From an uncultured Roseobacter sp. (lineage in GTDB: Bacteria > Pseudomonadota > Alphaproteobacteria > Rhodobacterales > Rhodobacteraceae): DNA of 64,000 nucleotides. The notes beneath the pieces are model-generated. The model worked only from the letters and a program-made list of their open reading frames with translations. It made no database searches and was not told the origin of the DNA. This document shows, in pieces, positions 9,357 to 18,900 of the stretch (within the stretch, counting starts at the first letter, position 1; the number at the start of each line of letters is the position of its first letter). A program made the translations under genes and the position numbers. The stretch spans positions 806,001 to 870,000 of the forward strand of contig NZ_CANLKW010000001.1 of assembly GCF_947491795.1 (NCBI RefSeq), written 5' to 3'.

Positions 9357-11317
9357 TCCGCAGGCACCGGATCTGCCGTTTTACGCGCGCCTGCGGCAAC
9401 ACGGAACCTGCGGTCGCTGAGGCTGAGAAGCCCGCCCAGGGCCATGAGCCCGCTGCCAATCCAGATCCAGTTGGTAAAGGGCTTGATATACGTCCGCACC
9501 GCCCATCCCCCCTGGGCCTGCGCATCACCGATGACAACATAGACGTCTCGCGCCAGATCATAGTCGATTGCCGCTTCTGTGGTTGGCATCTGGGCCACCG
9601 GATAAATCCGTTTTTCAGGGGTCAGCCTGGCGATCTCCCGACCGTTCTGCGACAGGATCACAAAACCCATGGTGGAGATATAATTAGGGCCCTCGACCTG
9701 CTGCACATCGTCCAGGGTCAGCGTGTAGCTGCCGACGTCAAAGGGCTCGCCCAGCTGTGCCACGCGGATGTCTTCCATCTGCCATGCTGTCAGACCGGCG
9801 ACCCCCATGATGGTCAGACCCAGACCGGCATGCGCGACCATTTTACCCCAGTCCGCCCGTGGCAGACGGGTCAGTCGCGCCCAGCGGCCCGGCCCGCGAC
9901 CCGCCCGCTGAACAAGGTCGATCACCGTGCCCATCACAACCCAGGCCGCGAGGAACATACCCACCGGCCCCACAAGACTGCGGCCTGTCTGCATGGCCCA
10001 TGCAAGCCCGCCAACCGCCAAGGCAAGCACAAAGGCATACCTCAGGGGACGCACAGCGCGCGCAATCCGCGCCCGTTTCCAGGGCATTGCGGATCCGATC
10101 GGAAGGATCAGACCCAGCAACACCATGAAGGGCGTGAAAGCCATGTTGAAAAACGGCGGGCCAACGCTGAGTTTGCGGTCAAAGAACATCTCGGCCACCA
10201 GTGGCCACATCGTACCCACAAAGACCACAAAACAGGACACCGCCAGCAGCAGGTTATTGGCCAGAAGCGCGCTTTCCCGGCTGACGAGGCCAAAAATACC
10301 CTTGGCCTCCATTGTGCTTGCGCGAAATGCAAAGAGGATGAGCGCGCCGCCCATAAAGAAACCCATAATCATCAGAATAAACACGCCGCGCTCGGGATCA
10401 TTGGCGAAAGCATGCACCGACGTCAGCAAACCCGAGCGGACAATGAACGTACCGATGAGCGAAAACCCAAAAGCCAGGATGGCCAGCAGGATTGTCCAGC
10501 TTTTCAGGCTTTCGCGCTTTTCAACGACGATTGCCGAATGGAGCAGTGCCGCAGCCAGCAGCCAGGGCATGAAAGACGCGTTCTCGACCGGGTCCCAGAA
10601 CCAGAAGCCGCCCCAGCCCAGTTCATAGTACGCCCACCATGACCCCAGAGCGATACCGATGGTCAGGAAAACCCAGGCGGCAAGCGTCCACGGCCGTACC
10701 CAGCGCCCCCACGCCGCATCCACTCTGCCCTCGATCAGCGCGGCCACGGCAAAGCTGAAGGCCATGCTCAGCCCGACATACCCCAGATAAAGAAAGGGCG
10801 GATGAAAGGCGAGCCCGGGATCCTGCAGCAATGGGTTCAGGTCCTGCCCGTCAAAAGGTGGGACCGCCATACGCAGAAACGGGTTGGATGTGAAAATGAT
10901 GAAGGCAAAGAACGCGACCCCAATTGCCGCCTGCACGGCCAGGACGCGTGCGCGCAGTGTCGGAGGCAGATTGTTGCCAAACCACGCCGCCATGGCCCCA
11001 AAAAGCGTCACAATCAGCACCCAGAGCAGCATGGAGCCTTCGTGATTGCCCCATGTTCCGCTGATCTTGTAGAGCATCGGCTTTGCAGAGTGGCTGTTCA
11101 GAACAACCAGCCGCAGACTGAAATCAGAGGTGACAAAGGCCCACATCAAGGCGGAAAAAGCAAAGGCTGTCAGCAAAAACTGAATGTTTGCAGCGGGTTC
11201 CGCCACGGCCATCCATGACGGCCAGCGTTTATGCGCGCCGACGAGCGGCACAATGGTCTGCACGATGGCGACGAGAAACGCGAGGATCAGCGCGAAATGT
11301 CCGAATTCTGTAATCAT
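9353..11317 (-). CDS. ccmF: Haem lyase subunit CcmF
   Basis: CcmF works with CcmH and CcmI to transfer haem from holo-CcmE onto apocytochrome c at the periplasmic face. The 654-residue protein has many transmembrane helices and the tryptophan-rich haem-handling WWD motif (WGGFWFWDPVENASFMPWL region). Length is typical. The ATG at 11317 begins MITEFGHFAL, the family N-terminus; there is no Shine-Dalgarno sequence and a good promoter ends seven bases upstream, suggesting a leaderless message. The lysis genes upstream separate it from ccmE. Confidence 0.96.
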   Translation of the reverse strand: MITEFGHFALILAFLVAIVQTIVPLVGAHKRWPSWMAVAEPAANIQFLLTAFAFSALMWAFVTSDFSLRLVVLNSHSAKPMLYKISGTWGNHEGSMLLWVLIVTLFGAMAAWFGNNLPPTLRARVLAVQAAIGVAFFAFIIFTSNPFLRMAVPPFDGQDLNPLLQDPGLAFHPPFLYLGYVGLSMAFSFAVAALIEGRVDAAWGRWVRPWTLAAWVFLTIGIALGSWWAYYELGWGGFWFWDPVENASFMPWLLAAALLHSAIVVEKRESLKSWTILLAILAFGFSLIGTFIVRSGLLTSVHAFANDPERGVFILMIMGFFMGGALILFAFRASTMEAKGIFGLVSRESALLANNLLLAVSCFVVFVGTMWPLVAEMFFDRKLSVGPPFFNMAFTPFMVLLGLILPIGSAMPWKRARIARAVRPLRYAFVLALAVGGLAWAMQTGRSLVGPVGMFLAAWVVMGTVIDLVQRAGRGPGRWARLTRLPRADWGKMVAHAGLGLTIMGVAGLTAWQMEDIRVAQLGEPFDVGSYTLTLDDVQQVEGPNYISTMGFVILSQNGREIARLTPEKRIYPVAQMPTTEAAIDYDLARDVYVVIGDAQAQGGWAVRTYIKPFTNWIWIGSGLMALGGLLSLSDRRFRVAAGARKTADPVPAE

Positions 11318-11324
11318 ATTGCGG

Positions 11325-11353
11325 ACTATAAGCCGCGCCCGGCGCCGGTCCAA
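11325..11353 (-). promoter_or_regulatory. ccmF promoter predicting a leaderless transcript
   Basis: Read on the minus strand, TTGGAC (11353-11348), a 17-base spacer and TATAGT (11330-11325) form a good sigma-70 promoter. Only seven bases separate the -10 from the ccmF ATG, so transcription should begin at or next to the start codon. It would uncouple ccmFH from the holin/endolysin genes just upstream. Confidence 0.6.
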
Positions 11354-11376
11354 TGACAAAGCGCCGGATCAACGGA

Positions 11377-11964
11377 TCACTTTGTCGCGGGTGGCAGAGT
11401 GGTGCGCCATTCGTCCAGAGCCACGTTGTTTTCCGGCTCAACCGACAAAAGCCCCAGCCGCGCGTCATTCCCGGTATCTGCGACCCCCGGTGTGTCCGCC
11501 CGCAGCGCTTTCAGCGCCGAGATATTCCGGATCACTTTCGGTGCCTGAGCAACCGTCTGCGCAATAGAGCGCTGAAACTGCTGACTTTTTACCTGGTGAC
11601 GCGCCCCGAAGTAGAAAGACACAATCACACCCAGCAACCACCACAGCGGCTCGGGCACCAAAGCGATGCCCTGCATCCGTGCCGCAAACCATATCGGGTC
11701 CACCATTGCCGCCAGGAAAAGCCCAAGGGTTCCCAGGGCCAGTGCAGGCCGGGGGATCCTGTTGACCCCATCCATGATGCGGTCAAACAGCCCGTCGCGT
11801 TTCGATTCAAACTCCCGGGCGTATTGTTTGAGCGACTCTATGCGCAGTTCCTGATCCCGAACGGCGTCCTCTTCAGCATTTTCGCGAAACACTTCAACTG
11901 TGTCTTTCAACACATTGCGTCCGCCACCAAAAATCGTATTGAGTATCCCTGTGATCAACCCCAT
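11377..11964 (-). CDS. GTA/phage-type holin (3TM holin family)
   Basis: A 195-residue protein starting at the ATG at 11964 (GGAAAGGG upstream). It has a short amphipathic start (MGLITGILNTIFGGG), a charged helix (residues about 25-55), and two clear membrane segments around ALALGTLGLFLAAM and PLWWLLGVIVSFYFGA, then a soluble tail. This matches the GTA holin family of Rhodobacteraceae, which makes inner-membrane holes so that endolysin reaches the wall. It overlaps the endolysin gene by ten bases, the lysis pairing known for the Rhodobacter capsulatus gene transfer agent. The capsid genes are not in this window. Confidence 0.8.
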   Translation of the reverse strand: MGLITGILNTIFGGGRNVLKDTVEVFRENAEEDAVRDQELRIESLKQYAREFESKRDGLFDRIMDGVNRIPRPALALGTLGLFLAAMVDPIWFAARMQGIALVPEPLWWLLGVIVSFYFGARHQVKSQQFQRSIAQTVAQAPKVIRNISALKALRADTPGVADTGNDARLGLLSVEPENNVALDEWRTTLPPATK

Positions 11965-12566
11965 GATGCGACCCTTTCCTGAAACTGCCTGTCCGTCAGA
12001 TGGTAGCGGGCGGAAATGAATTCCTCTGCGCGCCTGATCCACCCGCCTTTGCCACCGGAGCGGCTGCGGGCGTATTTCCGGCTCGCCGCCCGGCGATCCG
12101 CGATCCGAAAGTAGTAGTTGCGGCGGGCAATGCCGTAGGCATCGGCAAGGTGTTCCGGCGCTTCCATCCAGGCCGCCTGTGCCGCGCCGATGGTCTTCGG
12201 ACCCAGCGCGCCATCGACTGCAATCTTGTGCCCCATGTCACGCAAAAGCCGCTGCAGAATTCGCACCGCATTGCTGCCCGCGTTGACATACATATCAAAA
12301 ACGCTGGCATGCAGGGCCTGTGGCAGCATGGCGATCATCGGCTTTTCAAAATAGTGTTTCTCAAAAATTTCAATGGCCTGTTCGCGGGTGAGCGCCCGGA
12401 CATCGGCGACCGAAACCACCCCGTCGCCATCGAGATCGAGACCCAGCTGGCGCATTGTGTGAATGGTGACGCCATGGTTGGTGGCACCTCCCGGGTCATC
12501 CGGGTCGTTTACAAAACCACCTTCGCGCGCCACGATTTCCGTGGCGATCTGCCTGACTGTCTGCAT
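11955..12566 (-). CDS. Endolysin, glycoside hydrolase family 108 (GTA lysis)
   Basis: A 203-residue peptidoglycan hydrolase. The ATG at 12566 has AAGGGGAC upstream and gives a protein beginning MQTVRQIATEIVAREGGF, where Glu15 of the REGG motif is the expected catalytic acid. DPGGATNHGVT follows, then an EF-hand-like loop DLDGDGVVSVAD (residues 44-55), and a C-terminal peptidoglycan-binding region with VDGALGPKTIGA. There is no signal peptide, as expected for an enzyme released through the adjacent holin. Together the pair form a lysis cassette like that used to release gene transfer agent particles. Confidence 0.85.
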   Translation of the reverse strand: MQTVRQIATEIVAREGGFVNDPDDPGGATNHGVTIHTMRQLGLDLDGDGVVSVADVRALTREQAIEIFEKHYFEKPMIAMLPQALHASVFDMYVNAGSNAVRILQRLLRDMGHKIAVDGALGPKTIGAAQAAWMEAPEHLADAYGIARRNYYFRIADRRAASRKYARSRSGGKGGWIRRAEEFISARYHLTDRQFQERVASWG

Positions 12567-12633
12567 TGCTGTCCCCTTCGCGCAAATCTGTTGCGCTGGA
12601 AGATGCCGTGCCGACAATGAATTCCGATTAATA

Positions 12634-12645
12634 CACCGTACGGTG
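12634..12645. promoter_or_regulatory. Perfect 12-bp palindrome upstream of the lysis cassette
   Basis: CACCGTACGGTG is a perfect palindrome directly against the ccmE stop codon and 68 bases before the endolysin start. A TTAA half-site, as in CtrA sites, lies beside it, but the matching second half-site is poor (TCAT). No T-run follows, so an operator is more likely than a terminator. Confidence 0.45.
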
Positions 12646-13089
12646 CTAGCTGTCCGATCCCTTGTAGACGCCCTGTTCCTTCAGAGCATCCACGACCTCT
12701 TTCGGCATATAAGTCTCATCATGTTTTGCAAGAATTTCAGATGCTTCAAAGACGCCGTTAATGTACCTTCCGGTACCGACCATACCCTGGTTCTCCTCAA
12801 AGAGATCAGGCAGAACACCGGTGTAAGTCACCGGCACGACCGCCCCGCCGTCTGTCACACTGAAGCGGATCGTCTTGCCCTGTCCGCGCTGCAATGATCC
12901 TTCGGTCACAAGGCCCCCGATCCGGAAAACCTCTTCCGGCCCGGGCGGTTCAGCCAGTACCTGACTGGGCGCCCGGAAAAAGTTGATGCCATCCCGCATC
13001 GCATAACCGATCAGCACGGTGGACAATACCAGCGCGACTGCAGCTACAGAAATTACCTGAATACGTCTTTGTTTTTTCAGGCTTTTCAT
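12646..13089 (-). CDS. ccmE: Haem chaperone CcmE
   Basis: CcmE is a membrane-anchored periplasmic protein that carries haem covalently and passes it to the CcmF lyase. The 147-residue product has one N-terminal membrane segment (residues about 11-30), an OB-fold beta-barrel domain, and the LAKHDETYMP motif with the haem-binding His123 and Tyr127. It lies seven bases after argC in the same direction and is cut off from ccmF by the holin/endolysin cassette. Confidence 0.95.
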   Translation of the reverse strand: MKSLKKQRRIQVISVAAVALVLSTVLIGYAMRDGINFFRAPSQVLAEPPGPEEVFRIGGLVTEGSLQRGQGKTIRFSVTDGGAVVPVTYTGVLPDLFEENQGMVGTGRYINGVFEASEILAKHDETYMPKEVVDALKEQGVYKGSDS

Positions 13090-13095
13090 CTTACC

Positions 13096-14124
13096 TCACG
13101 GAAACAGCGGTGCCATCATCAGACCTTCGGTCTCGTCAATACCTAACATCAGATTGGCGTTTTGCAACGCCTGCCCGCTGCTTCCTTTTGTCAGGTTATC
13201 CAGCACACCGACTACGATGACCCGACCGGGCAGCCGATCCTGCACAACACCGATATGGCAAAAATTGGAACCACGGATATGGCGCGTCCCTGGAACTTCA
13301 CCAAGGGGAAGAACGGTCACGAATGGCTCGCCTTTGTATGCCTTTTCCAAAGCATTATGAATATCTTCCACGTCACCTTTAACGTAAGAGGTCGCCAGAA
13401 TGCCGCGATTGGCAGGGACCAGATGAGGCGTAAACTGCACCTGGACCAGACGTCCGGCCAGAGATGAAAACTCCTGGTCGAACTCCCCAAGATGCCTGTG
13501 CGTGCCCCCGACGGCATAGGCATTGTACCCTTCGGAAAGCTCGGCGTGCAGAAGGTTTTCCTTCAGACTCCGCCCTGCGCCAGAGACTGCACACTTGAGG
13601 TCCAGAATGATTTCATCCAGATCAATCAGCCCGCCAGCGATCAGCGGTCTGAGCATATACTGCCCGGTCGCGGCGTTGCATCCTGTACCGGCCACAAGAC
13701 GGGCATTCCGGATCTCCTCCCGGTAGAACTCAGTCAGACCGTAAACGGCTTCCTTCTGGATCTCAGGCGCCGCATGAGGATTGCCATACCATTTTTCATA
13801 GGCCTCCGGGTCACGCAGCCTGAAATCAGCACTGAGATCCACGATTTTCAGGTCATGGGGCAGCCTGGAAATAACATCCTGGCTGGTCTTGTGCGGCAGC
13901 GCGCAAAAGCACAGATCAATGTTTGCAAAGTCGATCTGATCTATTTGCAAAAGTGTTGGCAGATCCAGATAACGCAAATGAGGGAACACCTGCGCGATGG
14001 ACTGGCCGGCTTTGGAATTTGCCCCCAGCGCTTTGATTTTCATGGAAGAGTGCCCGGCGATCAGCCGGATCAGTTCAGCGCCGGTGTAGCCCGACGCGCC
14101 AAGGATAGCGATTGAGTAAGTCAT
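13096..14124 (-). CDS. argC: N-acetyl-gamma-glutamyl-phosphate reductase
   Basis: ArgC reduces N-acetylglutamyl phosphate to the semialdehyde in arginine synthesis. From [20 protein letters not shown] (NADP-binding Rossmann start) the protein has 342 residues, within the usual range. The catalytic cysteine is Cys149 in AGTGCNAAT, a variant of the more familiar GCYPT motif that resembles the ArgC/LysY type. HRHLGEF and PANRGI substrate-binding regions are present. The Shine-Dalgarno signal is weak (GGAC). It follows murI after 25 bases and precedes ccmE. Confidence 0.92.
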   Translation of the reverse strand: MTYSIAILGASGYTGAELIRLIAGHSSMKIKALGANSKAGQSIAQVFPHLRYLDLPTLLQIDQIDFANIDLCFCALPHKTSQDVISRLPHDLKIVDLSADFRLRDPEAYEKWYGNPHAAPEIQKEAVYGLTEFYREEIRNARLVAGTGCNAATGQYMLRPLIAGGLIDLDEIILDLKCAVSGAGRSLKENLLHAELSEGYNAYAVGGTHRHLGEFDQEFSSLAGRLVQVQFTPHLVPANRGILATSYVKGDVEDIHNALEKAYKGEPFVTVLPLGEVPGTRHIRGSNFCHIGVVQDRLPGRVIVVGVLDNLTKGSSGQALQNANLMLGIDETEGLMMAPLFP

Positions 14125-14149
14125 TGTTTTGTCCGTAAATGAGGAGAGA

Positions 14150-14959
14150 TCAGGCTGCCTGGAACGTGATCTGTCGTCGGAGGAACTGTGTTGCACGATC
14201 ACTGACGCGGCGCGGGTCGCCCGTGGTCAGAAACGCGGCCTGCCCGGTTCCGAGCATATCCGGATGCCGGTCAAGGTAGTCGGCCAGACTGTCTGCAACC
14301 AGCGATGCCTGACTGAACACTTTTACCTCATCGCCCAAAGCTGCCTGGAAACTGTCCTGCATCAGCGGGTAATGCGTACAGCCCAGGATCGCGGCGTCAG
14401 GTGTGGGCATCTTGCGCTGCAATGCGTCCACATGGCTGCGCACAAGAGCTTCGGCCAGGATCATGTCACCGTCTTCGATCGCATCAACGACACCGCCACA
14501 GGACTGCGCCTCGACATCTACACCGATCGCGCGGAATGCCAGCTCGCGCTGAAACGCGCGGCTCGCCACGGTCGCAGGGGTCGCAAAGAGGGCCACATGC
14601 CGCACTGCAACCTCGCGCGGTGGCGAGTTATCGCCCCACTGGCGCTCCGTCAGCGCCTCGATCAGCGGGACAAAAACACCCAGCACCCGCTTGTCAGGCG
14701 GCACCCAGCTTTCCTGCATCCGCCGGAGTGCCGCAGCAGACGCGGTGTTGCAGGCCAGAACAGCAAGGTTGCACCCGGCGTCAAACAGCCGCTCGACTGC
14801 TTTACAGGTCAGCTGATAAATATCATCTGAGGTGCGAACGCCATATGGCGCATGTGCACTGTCGGCCAGATACACTACCGGCAGATCGGGCAGACGCTGA
14901 TGGACGGCATCCCAGACGGTCAGCCCCCCCAATCCACTGTCGAAAATCCCTACCGCCAT
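14150..14959 (-). CDS. murI: Glutamate racemase
   Basis: MurI makes D-glutamate for peptidoglycan precursors in the cytosol. The 269-residue protein starts with [12 protein letters not shown], and has both catalytic cysteines, Cys70 in LACNTAS and Cys194 in GCTHYP. Length is normal. It lies between an acyltransferase gene and argC on the minus strand with short gaps, so it is probably cotranscribed with them. Confidence 0.95.
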   Translation of the reverse strand: MAVGIFDSGLGGLTVWDAVHQRLPDLPVVYLADSAHAPYGVRTSDDIYQLTCKAVERLFDAGCNLAVLACNTASAAALRRMQESWVPPDKRVLGVFVPLIEALTERQWGDNSPPREVAVRHVALFATPATVASRAFQRELAFRAIGVDVEAQSCGGVVDAIEDGDMILAEALVRSHVDALQRKMPTPDAAILGCTHYPLMQDSFQAALGDEVKVFSQASLVADSLADYLDRHPDMLGTGQAAFLTTGDPRRVSDRATQFLRRQITFQAA

Positions 14960-14985
14960 GGTGACCGGCCTCTCAATACACCGGA

Positions 14986-15864
14986 TCAGTTCCGGTGCCG
15001 CGCTTCAAACTCATATCCCAGCTCGAAATTCTGCGCCGGGTCTGACGACAGGCCATACGTTGCTTTTCGCAGAAAATCCATCATCGCTTTACTGTCGCGC
15101 GACAAAGAGTCAAGCCGGGCCGGATCCAGCGGGCTGCCAATCGCCACACGCACAGGGGTATCCACACGTTTGCCAAACTCTTTGATCAGCAGACCCATAC
15201 GCAACGTGTTGTGCAAATGACTGGCAATCTGGAACAGACGGCTGGTGTGTCCCTCAAAATACATCGGCACCACAGTCGCATTCGATTTTGCAATCATGCG
15301 CGCCGTAAAACTGCGCCAGCCCGGATCCATTGGCGTGGAGAACGGCCGGGCCGCCGTGCTGACCGTTCCGCCGGGGAAAATACCGATGGCGCCCCCCTGC
15401 GCCAGGTAATCCAGCGCTGTTTTCCGGGTGCGGATGTTGGCGCTCATTGCCGCGCGCGTATCGTCAAAGCTGATGGGCAGGACGACGCGGTTCAGGTCTG
15501 CAGACTTCCGAAAGACGGTGTTCGCCAGAATGCGGAAATCGCCACGCGTTCTGGCAAGGATATGGCCCATCATCAGACCATCCAGAATACCGTAAGGGTG
15601 ATTTGCCAGCAGGATCAGCGGACCGTCGTGTGGGATGGCCCCCAGACCGCCCTCTGCGATCTCCAGGGTGAGGCCGTAACGCTCGACCATCACATCGAAA
15701 AAATCGCGCCCTGCTGCGACCTCGTGCTCGTAACCTTCGGCGCGCCTGATCAGACGCAGACGCCCGGTGGAATTCTCCATCAGACGGATCAGCGCACGGC
15801 CGCCACGGGATTCCGCCGAATAGGAATAACTGATCTCCGCTGCGGTATTTGAGCGAATAGCCAA
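14986..15864 (-). CDS. Lysophospholipid-type acyltransferase
   Basis: A 292-residue protein of the PlsC/LPLAT superfamily that should move an acyl chain onto a glycerol- or amino-lipid at the inner membrane. The acceptor motif is NHPYGILDG (around residues 88-96), the spaced form found in the haemolysin-linked LPLAT group, and [10 protein letters not shown] matches the second LPLAT block. [11 protein letters not shown] gives a further conserved block. An ornithine-lipid OlsA role is possible in this clade but the partner olsB is not here. It heads the minus-strand run leading into murI and argC. Confidence 0.8.
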   Translation of the reverse strand: MAIRSNTAAEISYSYSAESRGGRALIRLMENSTGRLRLIRRAEGYEHEVAAGRDFFDVMVERYGLTLEIAEGGLGAIPHDGPLILLANHPYGILDGLMMGHILARTRGDFRILANTVFRKSADLNRVVLPISFDDTRAAMSANIRTRKTALDYLAQGGAIGIFPGGTVSTAARPFSTPMDPGWRSFTARMIAKSNATVVPMYFEGHTSRLFQIASHLHNTLRMGLLIKEFGKRVDTPVRVAIGSPLDPARLDSLSRDSKAMMDFLRKATYGLSSDPAQNFELGYEFEARHRN

Positions 15865-15944
15865 AACGGTGCGCGTCCTTTCACGGCGATCTGAGGGTCT
15901 GAGCGGGACCTATCATGCCCTGCGTGTATGACAATCCTGTAAAT

Positions 15945-18900
15945 TCATTCTGCAGCGCGCGCCGTATCCGTGCCGCCCGCGCGGATGGTCGACAAAAGCT
16001 CTTCGCGGCGCTTCGATGCCCTTTCGGCATTGGCCAGTTTCACCGGACCAAACCCACGGATCTGCATCGGCAGCTCGGCAAGCGCCAGAATGGCCGGCCG
16101 CGTCGCGGCGTCCAGCAACGGGAGAACTTCTTTCATGTCCCGCTCATACTGGCGGATCAGAGCGCGTTCCATGCGGCGTTCCTCCGTGTATCCGAACACG
16201 TCCAGCGGCGTGCCGCGCAGGCGCTTCATTCCGGCCAGCAACCGCAGCGGGCGTTCCAGCCACGCCCCAAAAGCGCGTTTTTGCGGACGGCCGTCAGGAC
16301 CTGTTTTCGACAGCATCGGAGGGGCCAGGTGATAGGTGATCCTGAAATCACCATCGAAAGTCTCAGCGGCTTTTTCGCGCGTGCTTTTCAACAGACGCGC
16401 GACTTCATATTCATCCTTATACGACAGCAGTTTATGATAAGATGTTAAAGCGAGCGCTTTCACTTCTGAATCGTCGATGCTGTCCACAAACCGTCTGTAG
16501 CGCCGCGCAAGCCTGCGGCTCTGATACCCCGTCAGGTGTTCTTCACGAAAGGCGATCTTCTCTTGGGTGGTTTTTGGCATCTGAATGACTTTGGGCTGCA
16601 GCAATGACGCCGCATCCACAGGGTGTTCAACAGCCCAGCGTCCGATATCAAAGGCCCGCAGGTTCTGCTCTACAGCAGCCCCGTTCAGCGAAATGGCCTC
16701 GCGGATCGCTTCCTCGCTCAGCGGCAGGTACCCGCGCTGCCAGGCGGCACCAAAGATCATCATGTTTGAAAAGATCGAATCTCCCAGCGTGACCCGCGCA
16801 AGCTCGGAGGCATCAAACATCTGCAACCGGTCCTGCAGCCGTGCCTCCAGAGCAAGGCTGAGCTGCTCTGACGGCAGGCGGAATTCGGTGTCGCGCGTGA
16901 AGTCCCCGGTGATGATCTCATGGCTGTTCACCACGGCACCTGTCCGGCCCTGGCGGGTCAGCCCGAGTGTTTTCGCACCCGCGGACACCACAAGATCACC
17001 GCCGATCAGCGCGTCCGCCTCGCCCGTCGCGACACGTATCGCACTGATATCGCCGGGATCTTCGGCAAGGCGGCAATGAATGTGCACCGCGCCGCCTTTC
17101 TGGGCGAGACCGGCCATTTCCATCATGCCAGCCCCTTTGCCGTCCAGATGTGCAGCCTGGGCCATCACAGCGCCGATCGTCACAACGCCTGTGCCGCCAA
17201 CCCCGGTAATGATGACGTTAAATGTGCCATCAATCGGTGGCAGTTCCGGTTTCGCCAGATCCGGCAGATCGAGCCTGGCGGTGGGTTCTTTGCGCAGTTT
17301 TGCACCCTCCAGCGTCACGAAAGAGGGACAGAACCCTTTGACACAGCTGAAGTCCTTGTTGCAGCTGGACTGATCAATCGCCCGTTTGCGACCCAGTTCC
17401 GTTTCTGCTGGCACAACAGAGACACAGTTCGACTGTACGCCGCAATCGCCACAGCCCTCGCAGACATCGGTGTTGATGAACACGCGCTTGTCCGGATCCG
17501 GAAACAACCTGCGCTTGCGGCGGCGGCGTTTTTCTGCGGCACAGGTCTGGATATAAACGATTGCTGTCACGCCGGGGGTCTTTGCAAACTTTGCCTGCAC
17601 ATTTTGCAAATTGGCACGCTCGTGGATTTCGACGTTCTGAAACGCTTTGAAATCAACGTCTTCCTTTTCATCATAGACAACTGCGACCTCGGCCAGTCCC
17701 ATCGCCTGCAGTTCCCTAACAATCCGCGGGGCCGAGAGATCACCGTCATTGCCCTGCCCGCCCGTCATCGCAACCGCGTCGTTATAGAGGATCTTGTAGG
17801 TAATGTTCGTGCCCTGGCTCAGCGCCGCGCGGATCGCCTGAACCCCCGAATGGTTATAAGTGCCATCCCCAAGGTTCTGGAACACATGATCGCGGGTCGA
17901 AAAGGGTGCTTCGCCGATCCAGTTGGCGCCCTCGCCGCCCATATGCGTAAAACCGGAGGTTTCGCGATCCATCCAGATCGCCATAAAATGGCAGCCGATC
18001 CCGGCATAGGCCCTGCTGCCTTCCGGCACTTTGGTGGAGGTGTTGTGCGGGCAACCTGAGCAGAAATAGGGAAGCCGTGCCGCGATTTCGGTGGCGTTAT
18101 CAGCGCGGCGTGCCTCGTCCAGGACGGCCAGACCGGCTTTGATACCGTCACTGTTGCGGCCTTCCTCAACCAGAACCTCGCCCAGTTTCTGCGCAATATC
18201 AACCGGATCCAGCGCCCATTTCGATGAAAAGAACTCCTGCCCTTCCTTGCGCCCGCCATAGACCCGCCGCCCGCGCCGGTCATCAAATATCGCCTCTTTG
18301 ATCTGAACCTCGATCAGTTTGCGTTTTTCCTCGACGACAACGATCAGGTCGAGCCCTTCCGCCCAGTCATGAAACCCTTTCATGTCCAGCGGCCAGGTCT
18401 GGCCCACTTTGTAGGTGGTGATGCCCAGCCGTTCGGCCTCCTGCGCATCAATGTTCAGCAGGCTCAGAGCATGCACCAGATCCAGCCAGTTTTTACCAGC
18501 GGCAACGAAACCGATCTTTGCGCCGGGTTTGCCCCAGACGCGCCTGTCCATTTTGTTGGCGTGCGAAAACGCCTCGGCCGCGTATCTTTTGTAGTCAATC
18601 AGCCGGGCTTCCTGGTCCACCCGGTCATCGGGCAGACGAATGTTCAGCCCGCCCTGAGGCAGATCAAAGTCAGGCGTCACAAATGACAGCCGCCCCGGAT
18701 CGCCATCTACAACGGATGTCACCTCGATGGTGTCCTTCATTGTTTTGAGACCAACCCAGACGCCGGCATACCGCGACAGGGAAAACCCATAGAGGCCATA
18801 GTCGATCACTTCCTGCACACCGGCAGGGCTGACCACCGGCATATAGGCATCAACCATGGCAAATTCCGACTGGTGCAGCACGGTCGAGGATTCACCGGTG

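Noticed and set aside
12566..12650. CtrA site before the lysis cassette
   Set aside because: Only one TTAA half-site is present; the partner seven bases on is TCAT, too weak to call.
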